From assembly GCF_008807375.1 (NCBI RefSeq), contig NZ_CP043311.1:2398001-2462000 (forward strand): 64,000 nt of DNA. Direction: 5' to 3'. The position numbers and the translations under genes are program-made. Each line of letters opens with the position of its first letter. The first letter of the stretch is position 1. Source of the stretch: Pseudomonas lalkuanensis. GTDB lineage: Bacteria > Pseudomonadota > Gammaproteobacteria > Pseudomonadales > Pseudomonadaceae. The notes below the pieces were generated by a model. That model was not told the DNA's origin. It did no database searches and worked only from the letters and a program-made list of their open reading frames with translations. Shown in pieces: positions 30,528 through 39,212 of the stretch.

Positions 30528-32186
30528 TCAGGCCGGCTCGGTTTCCAGCTTTTCACTCACCACCTTCCCACCCTCCAACCGCAGCAGATGATCGGCCACA
30601 TCGAAATACCGGTCGTCATGGGAGATCACGATGATGGTCTTGCCCAGCGCCTTCAGCTCGGGCAGCAGCTCGGTATAGAAGATGCGGCGGAAGGTCGGGT
30701 CCTGGTCGGCGGCCCATTCGTCGAACACCAGCACCGGGCGTTCCTCGATCCAGGCGTTGACCAGGGCCAGGCGCTTGCGCTGGCCGGTGGAGAGGTCGGT
30801 GGTGCTGAAGGTGCTGTCCTGCACCTGGACCTTGTGGGCGATCTCCAGGCGTTCCAGGTAGCGGCCGGCATCGGCCGGGATGCCGCCGGTGCCCTGGATC
30901 AGGTCGTCGAACAGGTAGTAGTCGGCGAAGACTGTGGTGAACAGCTGGCGGTAGTCGTCGCGGCTGGCGGCGTCCACTGCTTGGCCGTCCAGCAGGATCT
31001 CCCCCTCTGTTGGCGCATAGAGGCCCAGCAGCAGCTTGATCAGGGTGGTCTTGCCGCAGCCGTTCTCGCCGACGATGAAGAGGATGTCGCCCGGCTTCAG
31101 CGCCAGGTTCACCGGTCCGAGCAGGAAGGGCGCGGCACCTTCCGCCGGCGGGTAGGCATAGCGCAGGTCACGCAGTTCCAGGCTGCGCACGTTGCGTGGC
31201 TGGTCGTCATCGCCGGCTTCCAGTAATTGCGTCTCGGGAGATGAGAACTGGCGGTTCAGCTCGGCGATGCGGCGGAAGGCGACCTGGGCGCGGCCCACCA
31301 GCGGCAGCACGCCGATCAGGTGTTCCAGCGGGCCTTTCATGTACAGCAGGATCAGCACGAAGCCGCTGATCACCGCCTTGTCCGCTGCCGGCCAGAAGGA
31401 CTGCACCAGCAGGGCGATGGCGATGACCACGAAGAACAGCATCGAGCCCAGGCTCTTGGCGATCACATAGGTGTTGATCGAGCCGATCTGCAGGTTGCAG
31501 ATGCGTTCGGCGGTGCCCTGAATATTCTCTTCGTGCATGCGCAGGCGGCGCGGGCGATGGATGCGCAGTTCCTTGGCGCCCTCGGCGATGCCGCGATAGT
31601 GCTTCTGCAGCAGGTCCTCGGCCTCGCGGGCGTCGTTGAAGCCCTGGAAGGCGCGGGCCTGGGCGGCGTACTGGATCAGCGAGCCGACGGCGATGGCCAG
31701 CAGGGTGATGAGGAACATCGGCAGCGACAGCACGGCCAGGTAGCCCAGGCAACCGAGGGTGACGGTGAGCGAGATGGCCAGCGGGGCGAAGGAGAAGGCG
31801 AAGTCGCTGATGGTATCGACGTCGTGGGTCAGCACCGGGATCAGGCGGTGGGTGCGGTAGCGCTCGATCTGCTGGATAGGCGCCGACAGCACCTTGGCAC
31901 CCAGTTCCTTGCGCAATCTCGCGATGATGTGCTGGCCGACGAAGTTGCTGCCGATGTCGGACATGATCGAGCTGGCCAGGGCCAGTACGCAGAAGCCGGC
32001 GAAGGCCAGTACCAGCGCATTGCTCAGGCCGCCTTCGGCATGCAGGCCCTCGTTGATGGTGGCCAGCAGGGCGGTGACCGACAGGCCGCCGACCATGCCC
32101 AGCAGGGTGGAAACCAGCACGACGGGCCAGTAGGGCTTGAGCAGCTTGAGCAGTTCGCCGAGGGCGCCGGGGGAACGGGTGGTCAT
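30528..32186 (-). CDS. pvdE: PvdE, ABC exporter of the pyoverdine precursor
   Basis: 552 residues, close to the known PvdE length. The N-terminal half is a membrane domain with about six helices, and the C-terminal half is an ATPase with Walker A GENGCGKTT, signature LSTGQRKRLALV and Walker B VLVFDEWAADQDP. PvdE moves the non-fluorescent ferribactin precursor from cytosol to periplasm. The ATG at 32184-32186 is chosen because GAGGAA lies just upstream; the longer frame to 32264 has no such site and would run through the promoter. A perfect iron-starvation box ends 43 bases above the start. In PAO1 pvdF separates pvdE from pvdO; here only 110 noncoding bases do. Confidence 0.93.
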   Translation of the reverse strand: MTTRSPGALGELLKLLKPYWPVVLVSTLLGMVGGLSVTALLATINEGLHAEGGLSNALVLAFAGFCVLALASSIMSDIGSNFVGQHIIARLRKELGAKVLSAPIQQIERYRTHRLIPVLTHDVDTISDFAFSFAPLAISLTVTLGCLGYLAVLSLPMFLITLLAIAVGSLIQYAAQARAFQGFNDAREAEDLLQKHYRGIAEGAKELRIHRPRRLRMHEENIQGTAERICNLQIGSINTYVIAKSLGSMLFFVVIAIALLVQSFWPAADKAVISGFVLILLYMKGPLEHLIGVLPLVGRAQVAFRRIAELNRQFSSPETQLLEAGDDDQPRNVRSLELRDLRYAYPPAEGAAPFLLGPVNLALKPGDILFIVGENGCGKTTLIKLLLGLYAPTEGEILLDGQAVDAASRDDYRQLFTTVFADYYLFDDLIQGTGGIPADAGRYLERLEIAHKVQVQDSTFSTTDLSTGQRKRLALVNAWIEERPVLVFDEWAADQDPTFRRIFYTELLPELKALGKTIIVISHDDRYFDVADHLLRLEGGKVVSEKLETEPA

Positions 32187-32229
32187 GGGGATTCCTCGAT
32201 GGCCAGGGCATTGGCTGACACAGGGGAAG

Positions 32230-32253
32230 ACGAGCGGGGGGAGGGGGGATTTA
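32230..32253 (-). promoter_or_regulatory. PvdS iron-starvation promoter of pvdE
   Basis: Reading the minus strand, TAAAT at 32253-32249 is followed by exactly 16 bases and CGT at 32232-32230. The extended CCTAAATCCCC form is typical of Pseudomonas pyoverdine promoters. Confidence 0.88.
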
Positions 32254-32296
32254 GGGCCGGACAAGTGGCCCGAATCCGATTGGACCGACAGAACCC

Positions 32297-33145
32297 TTAC
32301 AGCTCCCGCGCCACGCGGAAACCGATCCAGTCCCCCCGGTCGGTGGGGTAGGCGTTATTGCGGTTGCCGGAGCGGGAGAAGATCGGCGGCTCGCCCCAGT
32401 CGTTGCCGCGGATCTGCACCAGCTCGCACTTCTCGTCCATCCAGGCGCTGCCGTCGCTGGGGGCGCCGTTGTAGCTGTCGTGCCAGCAGTCGGCGACCCA
32501 TTCGTAGACGTTGCCGTGCATGTCGTAGAGGCCGAAGGCATTGGGCTCGAAGCTGCCCGCCGGGGAGGTGTAGTTGTAGCCGTCCGCCGCGCCATAGACG
32601 TTGGCGTGCCTGGCGATGCTGTAGGGCTGGCCTTCATCGAAAGGGAAGGGGAACGGGCCTTCGCTGCCGGCGCGGGAGCCGTATTCGCGTTCGGCCTCGC
32701 TGACCATCCGGTAGTGCTTGCCGGTCCGTTTCGACAGCCAGGCGACGTAGGCCTGCACATCGGGGTAGCTCATGCACACTGCCGGCTGGCGCGGGCCCTG
32801 CTCGTAGCGCGGTTTGCTGGCGATGCATTCGCGGCCGGGGCGGGTGTCGCCATCGGCGATCTTCACCCGGGTGGCCCTGAGGTAGATGTCCCATTCCGCC
32901 GCCGTCACCTGGAAGCGGCTGATGGCGAAGGGTTTGGCGAAGGTCACGGTGTGCAGCGGGCCTTCGTCGGGCTGGCGGCCGACTTCGCTGTCCGGGGTGC
33001 CCATGGAGAAGCTGCCGGCCGGCAGTACCACCATCTCGGGGCAGTGCTTGCAGTCCTTGAACACCTGGCCGGGCTCGGCCTTGGCCTGGGCGCCGCTGGT
33101 GGCGATAGCCAACAGGCCGGCGAGGAGCGGGGTGATAGCGCGCAT
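32297..33145 (-). CDS. pvdO: PvdO, periplasmic pyoverdine maturation protein (FGE-sulfatase fold)
   Basis: 282 residues from the ATG at 33143-33145 with AAGGA upstream. A signal peptide (about 1-22, LLAGLLAIATSGAQA) precedes a formylglycine-generating-enzyme-like domain with the family signatures GSFSMG, ISRFQVTAAEWDIYL, YDMHGNVYEWVADCW and a C-terminal GFRVARE. PvdO is reported to complete chromophore formation in the periplasm, oxidising dihydropyoverdine to pyoverdine. It is the last gene of a pvdM-pvdN-pvdO set with only 23-25 bases between genes. Confidence 0.92.
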   Translation of the reverse strand: MRAITPLLAGLLAIATSGAQAKAEPGQVFKDCKHCPEMVVLPAGSFSMGTPDSEVGRQPDEGPLHTVTFAKPFAISRFQVTAAEWDIYLRATRVKIADGDTRPGRECIASKPRYEQGPRQPAVCMSYPDVQAYVAWLSKRTGKHYRMVSEAEREYGSRAGSEGPFPFPFDEGQPYSIARHANVYGAADGYNYTSPAGSFEPNAFGLYDMHGNVYEWVADCWHDSYNGAPSDGSAWMDEKCELVQIRGNDWGEPPIFSRSGNRNNAYPTDRGDWIGFRVAREL

Positions 33146-33168
33146 GGAAAGTCCTTGCTGGAAAGTGA

Positions 33169-34446
33169 TCAGGAAAGCTGCGGGGCGAGGATCGTCATCA
33201 CCTGGTCGATCTCCGCTTCGTTGTTCAGCAGGCTCGGGGCCAGGCGCACCACCGCGCCGACATCGCGCGCCACGGCATCGGCGATCACGCGGTGTTTCAT
33301 CAGGTGGGCGGCCACGCTGTCGCAGTCGCGCCCCTGGACGCGGAAGAAGGTGAAGCCGGCGGAGAATTCCGGACTGGCCGGGGTCACCAGCCGGACCTTG
33401 GGGTGCTCCAGCAGCCGTTGCTTGAGGTAGCCGTTGAGCTGGTGGATGCGCGCCTGCACATCGGCCTTGCCCAGTTGCAGGTGCAGCTTGAAGGCCTCGC
33501 CGAGGGCCAGGCGGTGTTCGAAGGCGTGGTAGCCACCGGGGGTGAAGAGGGTGCCGAAGTTCTCGCCCTGGGTGAAAGTCGGCACCGTCGGGATGATGCC
33601 TTTTGGCTGTTCGGAGCGGGCGACGATGATGCCGGTGCCGCGCGGGCCGAACATCCACTTGTGGGTGCCGGCGATGAAGAAGTCGCAGTCCAGGTCGGCG
33701 AAGGTCGCATCCTCCACGCCGAAACCGTGCACACCATCCACCACGTAGATGATCCGGTCCGCTTCGTCGCGGTTGCGGTTGGCCTCGTGCACCAGCTCGC
33801 CGATTTCGCCGGCGGGCAGCTTCACGCCGCTGCCCGACTGCACCCAGGTCATGCCCAGTACGCGGGTTTCCGGGCGAATGGCGCGGGCGATGTTGCCCAG
33901 CACCTCATCGCGGGAAATCGTCTGCGGGTCCTTGAACAGGGTGATGTTGCGCACCTGGGTGCCGGCGCGTCGCTGGCGCAATTCCAGGGTGGTATAGGCA
34001 GAGTAGTGCTCGTGGACGGTGGTGAGGATTTCCTGGTCCGGGCGCACCTGCACGCCCCCGTAGACCGTGGCCAGGCCCTCGGTGGTGCTGCCGATCAGCG
34101 CGACCTGGCCAGGTTTTACGCCGAAGTAGCGGCCGACTTGGTCGCGCACGTCATTTTCATGTTTCCAGACTTCTTCGCGGTGCCAGTCCATCACTTCGCC
34201 GGGGTTCTCGTCGAAGCGCTCGCGCAGGCGCACGATGGCGTCGCGCACCGGGCGCGGGTGCGAGGCCAGGAGGAAATTGGAGAAGTGCAGGTAGTTCGGG
34301 TCCAGGTCGAACAGCGCGCGCAGGTCGTTCCACTTGTCGCCGGTGGCGGCGGGCACGGCGGCCGCGGCACGTTCGACGGCGGAGAGCAGCGGCAGGCTGG
34401 CGGTGAACAGGCCGGCCTGCTTCAGGAAGGTACGGCGATCGGTCAT
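33169..34446 (-). CDS. pvdN: PvdN, periplasmic PLP-dependent aminotransferase-fold enzyme
   Basis: 425 residues from the ATG at 34444-34446. A twin-arginine signal (TDRRTFLKQAG followed by a hydrophobic stretch) sends the folded protein to the periplasm. The class V aminotransferase core has the PLP lysine in the GTHKWMFGPRGTG segment and the preceding VDGVHGFG aspartate loop. In pyoverdine biogenesis PvdN modifies the glutamic acid side chain attached to the chromophore to give the succinamide form. It is the middle gene of the pvdM-N-O operon, 23 bases before pvdO. Confidence 0.92.
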   Translation of the reverse strand: MTDRRTFLKQAGLFTASLPLLSAVERAAAAVPAATGDKWNDLRALFDLDPNYLHFSNFLLASHPRPVRDAIVRLRERFDENPGEVMDWHREEVWKHENDVRDQVGRYFGVKPGQVALIGSTTEGLATVYGGVQVRPDQEILTTVHEHYSAYTTLELRQRRAGTQVRNITLFKDPQTISRDEVLGNIARAIRPETRVLGMTWVQSGSGVKLPAGEIGELVHEANRNRDEADRIIYVVDGVHGFGVEDATFADLDCDFFIAGTHKWMFGPRGTGIIVARSEQPKGIIPTVPTFTQGENFGTLFTPGGYHAFEHRLALGEAFKLHLQLGKADVQARIHQLNGYLKQRLLEHPKVRLVTPASPEFSAGFTFFRVQGRDCDSVAAHLMKHRVIADAVARDVGAVVRLAPSLLNNEAEIDQVMTILAPQLS

Positions 34447-34471
34447 GACTGCATCCGATTGAAAAGGGTGG

Positions 34472-35815
34472 TCAGGGATGGGTGGCGACTGTGCCCAGGC
34501 GTTGCACCTCGCCCCAGACACGCAGGAAGTTGCCGCCCCAGAGCTTGGCGATGTCCTGGTCGGAGTAACCGCGGGTGATCAGCTCGGCGGTGAGGTTGCG
34601 GGCTTCGCCAGCGTTGTCCCAGCCGATCACGCCGCCGCCGTCGTTGAAGTCGGAGCTGATGCCGACGTGGTCGATGCCGACCTTTTTCACCGTGTAGTCG
34701 ATGGCGTCGACGTAGTCCCTGAGGGTGGCCTTGGGTTCTTCTTCGAGGATGCCGTAGAGGGCGCCGGCGTATTCGCCGAACTTCTGTTCCGGCCAGATGG
34801 CGATTACCGGGTCGGCGGGCATCAGCGCCTGGTTGAGGTTCTCCAGGGGTTGCAGGCCGTGCTGGGCGCGCAGTTCATTCAGGCGCTCGCGGGTCTTCTG
34901 GGTCAGGGGCTTGAGGTAGGTGGGGAAGGCGACCACCTGGACCACGCCGCCGGTGTCCTTGATAGCCTTCAGCTCCTGGTCGCTGAGGTTGCGGTCGATG
35001 TCCACCAGGCCGCGCACGGCGGAGTGGGAGGCAATGACCGGGGCGCGGGTGAGGCGGGTGACTTCTTCCACCGCCTTGCGCGACATCTGCGACACGTCGA
35101 TCACCACGCCCAGCTCGTTCAGCCGGCCCACGGCCTGGCGGCCGATATCGGAAAGGCCGCCGAGGGCATCCGGGGTGTCGTTGTAGAAGGGCATCGGGCG
35201 CGAGGAGTCGGCCCAGTCGTTGTTGGCCACGTAGCTGAAACCGAAGATGCGCATACCGCGCGCGGCCCAGTGGTCCAGGCGGTTGATGTCGTTACCCAGC
35301 GGGTAGGCGTTGAGCATGCTGATGACGATGGCGAACTTGCCTTCGCCGGCCAGGCGCTTGAAGTCTTCGGGCGTGTAGGCGATGGCGGCCTGGTTGGGGA
35401 AGTCGCGGGCGATGCCGGTGATGATGCGGTAGCGGGTCTCCTGCTCCTTCTGCGCCTCGGGCAGGAAGGCCGGAGTGGGGTGGTGCGGCGCATTGGGGCC
35501 GTTCCACAGTTCCGGCCAGGCGAACACTGTCAGCGCTGCGCCGGAAAGGCGGCCACGGGCGGCCTTGGGCAGGTCGAACTGGGTGCCGCTGTCCTTGTCA
35601 GCCTCGAAACCCGGGGTGCCGTAGTCGATGGGCACATTGATATGGCTGTCGAAGGAGAGGATGCGCTCCTGCAGCTCGTTGGCGTGCTTCATCACTTTGG
35701 GCGGGTAGGCGGGGCCTTCTTCCAGCAGGTGCTTCTGGCCGAAGAACAGGCCCGCGGCCAGGGCCGGGACGAACAGGGCGATGCCGGTCAGCAGGAGTTT
35801 TCTGGAGCGGAGCAT
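34472..35815 (-). CDS. pvdM: PvdM, membrane-dipeptidase-family pyoverdine maturation protein
   Basis: 447 residues from the ATG at 35813-35815, preceded by GAGGGAA; the longer frame to 35845 has no ribosome site. One N-terminal hydrophobic segment (LLLTGIALFVPALAAGLFFG) acts as signal or anchor. The rest is a renal-dipeptidase (peptidase M19) fold with FDSHINVPIDYG early on and the metal-ligand region SHSAVRGLVDIDRNLSD. PvdM is periplasmic and required for the PvdP-driven oxidation step. It heads pvdM-pvdN-pvdO, with an exact iron-starvation box 34 bases upstream. Confidence 0.92.
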   Translation of the reverse strand: MLRSRKLLLTGIALFVPALAAGLFFGQKHLLEEGPAYPPKVMKHANELQERILSFDSHINVPIDYGTPGFEADKDSGTQFDLPKAARGRLSGAALTVFAWPELWNGPNAPHHPTPAFLPEAQKEQETRYRIITGIARDFPNQAAIAYTPEDFKRLAGEGKFAIVISMLNAYPLGNDINRLDHWAARGMRIFGFSYVANNDWADSSRPMPFYNDTPDALGGLSDIGRQAVGRLNELGVVIDVSQMSRKAVEEVTRLTRAPVIASHSAVRGLVDIDRNLSDQELKAIKDTGGVVQVVAFPTYLKPLTQKTRERLNELRAQHGLQPLENLNQALMPADPVIAIWPEQKFGEYAGALYGILEEEPKATLRDYVDAIDYTVKKVGIDHVGISSDFNDGGGVIGWDNAGEARNLTAELITRGYSDQDIAKLWGGNFLRVWGEVQRLGTVATHP

Positions 35816-35849
35816 GGTTCCCTCGATGATGGACGCGTATTGCAACAGG

Positions 35850-35873
35850 ACGCGGGAGGGAGGGGGGAATTTA
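35850..35873 (-). promoter_or_regulatory. PvdS iron-starvation promoter of pvdMNO
   Basis: On the minus strand, TAAAT at 35873-35869, 16 bases, then CGT at 35852-35850. It is followed within 35 bases by the pvdM start codon. Confidence 0.88.
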
Positions 35874-35910
35874 GGGCGCGTTGCGACGGGGGATCGGCTC
35901 AGTTCCGTCG

Positions 35911-35938
35911 GATGGCTTGGAGCGAAGCGAAACCCATC
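35911..35938. repeat. Dispersed Pseudomonas repeat between pvdM and pvdP promoters
   Basis: GATGGCTTGG and AACCCATC arms around AGCGAAGCGA, the same repeat type as 1711-1740 and 57639-57681. It sits between the two divergent iron-starvation boxes and may separate them. Confidence 0.5.
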
Positions 35939-35987
35939 ACGGCCGAACGATGGGGTTACGGGCCAGGGTCGTGCTTCTGCTCCCCGC

Positions 35988-36011
35988 TAAATTTCCCGGA
36001 CAACGGCTCGT
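35988..36011 (+). promoter_or_regulatory. PvdS iron-starvation promoter of pvdP
   Basis: TAAAT at 35988-35992, 16 bases, then CGT at 36009-36011, pointing at pvdP, which starts 45 bases further on. It is divergent from the pvdM box 115 bases away. Confidence 0.88.
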
Positions 36012-36055
36012 CCTTGCTTTGATAGACAACGGCTCACGAGGACAGGCGACAGGTT

Positions 36056-37639
36056 ATGCGCTTCACCAGACGACGCTTCATGGCGGGAGTGGCAGCCTCC
36101 ACCGCAGTGGTCGTGCCCACTGCCATCCACGCCTGGTACCAGGACCGCGAGCGCAAGGAGGCGGCGAAGCTGACGCCGGACGAAGCCAGCCTGACCTTGC
36201 CGGAAACCAGCGAAACCCGCCTGGGCAATCGCCTGCGCGGCAGCTGGCGTTTCAGCCTCGTGGATGCCGGGTTGCCGGGCCTGCAAGGCGAGTGCGAGCT
36301 GCTGCTGGATGTGGCCGCTGCCGGCCGTTCCATTCGTGGCGTCCTGCGCGGCTCCGATGGCAAGGTCTTCCAGGTGCTGGGGGACCTCTCTAGCAGCCAG
36401 CAGGCCCGCGTGCGCTGGCGCCTGGCCGAGGCCGGCAGCCCTGCGGCCTATGAATGCACGGCGTTGCTGGATGAAGTCTGGGGGACCTGGCTGAGCGACG
36501 GCAGCAGTGCTTCGCTCAGCGGTAGCCTGGGCTGGCTGGACGAACCGGCGCGCGCGCCGCTGAGGTTCCTCGGGCTGAAGCAGGCCTTCCCTGAGGCCCG
36601 TGAACGCATACCGCTCCAGCCGCAGACGCTGGCCTGGCTGGTATCGCCGGGGCATCGCCTGTTCCACCAGCTCTGGCATGCCTCGCGGGACAAGTGGGAT
36701 GACCTGGCCGAAGCCAAGCGCGACGCCCTGCGCGGCCTCGGCTGGCAGCCGGGCCCGGTGGGGCGGGAGCGCGATGCCCGTGGCAAGGCCAAGCACCGCA
36801 ATGGCTCGGGGGTGGATTTCCTCTTCATGCACCGGCACATGCTGATGACCGCTCGCCGGCTGCAGCCGCTGCCGTCCTGGACCAGCCTGCCGTTGCCACG
36901 CCAGTACATCGGCTACGGCCTGGAGGACTTCGCCGCCAAGACGGTGAACCAGGACGGCTACGCCGTGCCGCCGGCCTGGGAGTCGCCGGAGGACGAGGCA
37001 TTCAACAAATGGCTGCTGGACATCAAGAGCAACGAGGCCTTCCACGCCAACTTCCAGATGTGGGAAGCGCAATACCAGGACCCTGAGTACCTGGCGAAAC
37101 TGAAGCTCGGCGAGTTCGGCTCGCAGCTCGAACTGGGCATGCACGACTGGCTGCACATGCGCTGGGCAGCGGTGACCCGCGATCCGTCCAATGGCATGCC
37201 GGTGATCTTCGACCGGGACCCGGTGGACTTCTCGCCGCGCTGGTTCCGTGCGGAGAACGACTACCTGGGCGATCCCTTCTCGTCCCATGTGAACCCGGTG
37301 TTCTGGTCGTTCCACGGCTGGATCGATGACCGCCTGGAAGACTGGTTCCGCGCCCACGAACGCGCCCATCCGGGCCAGGTGGTGCGCCGCGAGGTGAACG
37401 GCGTGCCCTGGTTCGCGCCGGGCAAGTGGGTGGAGGTGGACGAGCCCTGGCTCGGCCCGACCACCCATGGCTGCGGCCAGTGGCTGCAGGATGCGCAGAT
37501 GACCAGGGTGGAGACCGATCTCGAAACCATGAAGCTGGCGCTGCGCGTTGCCTTCAGTGCGGATCAGGATGTGCCTGACCTGCTCGAGCGCGCACCGCGA
37601 AGGCCGTTCTATGCGCGGAGCATGGGAAGGACGGTGTAG
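36056..37639 (+). CDS. pvdP: PvdP, periplasmic tyrosinase of pyoverdine chromophore maturation
   Basis: 527 residues. The N terminus TRRRFMAGVAASTAVVV is a twin-arginine signal, so the copper enzyme is exported folded. A beta-rich N-terminal domain (about 55-190) precedes the tyrosinase domain, where copper-ligand histidines are seen in DFLFMHRHML, GMHDWLHMRW and HVNPVFWSFHGWIDD. PvdP oxidises the D-Tyr/Dab part of ferribactin to dihydropyoverdine. The gene has its own iron-starvation promoter and faces pvdM. Length and motifs match known PvdP. Confidence 0.93.
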   Translation: MRFTRRRFMAGVAASTAVVVPTAIHAWYQDRERKEAAKLTPDEASLTLPETSETRLGNRLRGSWRFSLVDAGLPGLQGECELLLDVAAAGRSIRGVLRGSDGKVFQVLGDLSSSQQARVRWRLAEAGSPAAYECTALLDEVWGTWLSDGSSASLSGSLGWLDEPARAPLRFLGLKQAFPEARERIPLQPQTLAWLVSPGHRLFHQLWHASRDKWDDLAEAKRDALRGLGWQPGPVGRERDARGKAKHRNGSGVDFLFMHRHMLMTARRLQPLPSWTSLPLPRQYIGYGLEDFAAKTVNQDGYAVPPAWESPEDEAFNKWLLDIKSNEAFHANFQMWEAQYQDPEYLAKLKLGEFGSQLELGMHDWLHMRWAAVTRDPSNGMPVIFDRDPVDFSPRWFRAENDYLGDPFSSHVNPVFWSFHGWIDDRLEDWFRAHERAHPGQVVRREVNGVPWFAPGKWVEVDEPWLGPTTHGCGQWLQDAQMTRVETDLETMKLALRVAFSADQDVPDLLERAPRRPFYARSMGRTV

Positions 37640-37704
37640 CAGGCGTTTCGTGGGGTGGACCACGCTTCCCAGGTCCATCATCGCTACCAGATATGGTCTG
37701 GTTC

Positions 37705-37746
37705 CCGTGGCAGCGAATTCATTCGCGAATGAATTCGCTGCCACGG
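37705..37746. repeat. Perfect 42-bp palindrome (REP-like) between pvdP and opmQ
   Basis: Both 21-base halves match exactly, with no loop: it begins CCGTGGCAGCGAATTC and ends with the complement GAATTCGCTGCCACGG. It lies between the convergent pvdP and opmQ genes. The core GAATTCATTCGCGAATGAATTC is shared with the other REP-like copies, but the arms (GTGGCAGCG) differ from the GTGGGAGCG form. It may serve both genes as a terminator-like hairpin. Confidence 0.85.
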
Positions 37747-37802
37747 GGCGAGCCGCTCCGTTGTGGGGGCGATTGCAATCGCCATGCAGCGCGCAACGCT
37801 GC

Positions 37803-39212
37803 CTACAAAGGCTGCTGTGGGCGCCAGCCGCCACCAAGCGCCCGGTACAGACTCACCGACGCCTGCAACCGCGCCAGTTGCAGCTGGACCTGCTGGTCCT
37901 GGGCTTGGAACAGGGTGCGCTGGGTTTCCAGCACGTTGAGCAGGGTTTCCGCACCGGCCTCGTAGCGGGTTTCCGCCAGCTCGAAGGCGATGCGTGCGTG
38001 CTCGACTGCTTCCCCTTGCCAGCGGCGTTGCCGGTCGAGGCCGTCGGCGCTGCTGAGGGCTTTTTCCACGTCGGCCAGGGCGTTGAGGATGGCGGTGTTG
38101 TAGCTGCCCAGCAATTCCTCCTGGCGGGCCCTGGCACGGTCGCGCTCGGCGGTCAGGCGGCCGCCGCTGAAGATGGGGGCGGCGATGCCGGCGGCCAGGT
38201 TGTAGTAGGGATTGCGCATGGCGTCATGGAAGCGGTCGGCGCCGCTGCCGAGGCTGGCGGTGAGGGTCAGCTTGGGCAGCATGGCCGCGCGGGCCACCTT
38301 GAGGTCGCCATCGGCGGCCACCAGCTGCGCTTCGGCACTGGCGATATCGGGGCGGCGGGTGAGCAGGTCACTGGGCAGGCCGGCGTCGATGCCCGGATTG
38401 GCCAATTCTTCCAGCCGGCCGGTCAGTTTCAGGTCTTGCGCCGGCTGGCCGAGCAGCACCGCCAGGACGATTTCGGCTTCACGCTGCTGTTGCGCCAGCA
38501 GCGGGAGCTGGCGTTTCTGCGCGGCGACCAGGCTGCGCTGCTGCGCCAGTTCCAGTTGGGTGGCGGCGCCGGCGCTGTGGCGTGACTGCACCAGCTCCAG
38601 TACCTGCTCGGCATTGGCCAGGTTCTGCCGGGCGATCAGCAACTGTTGCCGGAGCGCCAGGGCCTGGATGTAGGTGCTGGCCACGCCGGCGCTGATGGTC
38701 AGTTCCAGGGTGGCGCGGTCCGCCTCGCTGGCGCGCAGGCGTTGCAGGGCGGCGTCGCGGCCGGCGGCGCTGGCGCCCCAGAAGTCCACTTCGTAACTGG
38801 CATTGAGCACGGCGCTGAACGAGTCGAAGCGCTTTTCTTCGCTGCTGGCGTCGATGCCGCTGTAGCCGTCGCCGCTCATCAGGGTCTCGCGGTTGGCATC
38901 GAGGTTGGCGTTCAGGCTTGGCAGCAGCGCGGCACCGGCGATGCGCGCCGAGGCTTCGGCCTGGCGCACCCGGGCCAGTGCGGCGGCAAGGTCCTGGTTG
39001 GCGAGTCGGGCCTGTTCGATCAGGCCGCTGAGTTCCGCGCTGCCGAAGCTGCGCCACCAATGGGCGCTGACGGTGACGGCGCCGTCATCGTCCGGGCCTT
39101 GCCAGGCGGCCGGCGGGGCGATGCTGCTGGTTGGCTTTTCCAGGGGCGAGCCGCAGGCGGCCAGGAGGATGCAGAGCGAGAACAGGGTCGGGCGTGGCTT
39201 CATCGGGGTCAT
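37803..39212 (-). CDS. opmQ: OpmQ, outer-membrane channel lipoprotein of the PvdRT-OpmQ pump
   Basis: 469 residues of the TolC/OprM (RND outer-membrane factor) family. The N-terminal signal ends in the lipobox LAAC (Cys about residue 20), so it is a lipoprotein. Two homologous coiled-coil repeats are visible, including [32 protein letters not shown]. It provides the outer-membrane exit for newly made and recycled pyoverdine. Its ATG overlaps the pvdT stop as ATGA, which makes it the third gene of pvdR-pvdT-opmQ and probably translationally coupled. Confidence 0.92.
   Translation of the reverse strand: MTPMKPRPTLFSLCILLAACGSPLEKPTSSIAPPAAWQGPDDDGAVTVSAHWWRSFGSAELSGLIEQARLANQDLAAALARVRQAEASARIAGAALLPSLNANLDANRETLMSGDGYSGIDASSEEKRFDSFSAVLNASYEVDFWGASAAGRDAALQRLRASEADRATLELTISAGVASTYIQALALRQQLLIARQNLANAEQVLELVQSRHSAGAATQLELAQQRSLVAAQKRQLPLLAQQQREAEIVLAVLLGQPAQDLKLTGRLEELANPGIDAGLPSDLLTRRPDIASAEAQLVAADGDLKVARAAMLPKLTLTASLGSGADRFHDAMRNPYYNLAAGIAAPIFSGGRLTAERDRARARQEELLGSYNTAILNALADVEKALSSADGLDRQRRWQGEAVEHARIAFELAETRYEAGAETLLNVLETQRTLFQAQDQQVQLQLARLQASVSLYRALGGGWRPQQPL

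Noticed and set aside
26622..31226. Long plus-strand frames opposite fpvA and the PepSY gene
   Set aside because: They are antisense to well-supported genes and carry no family signature.
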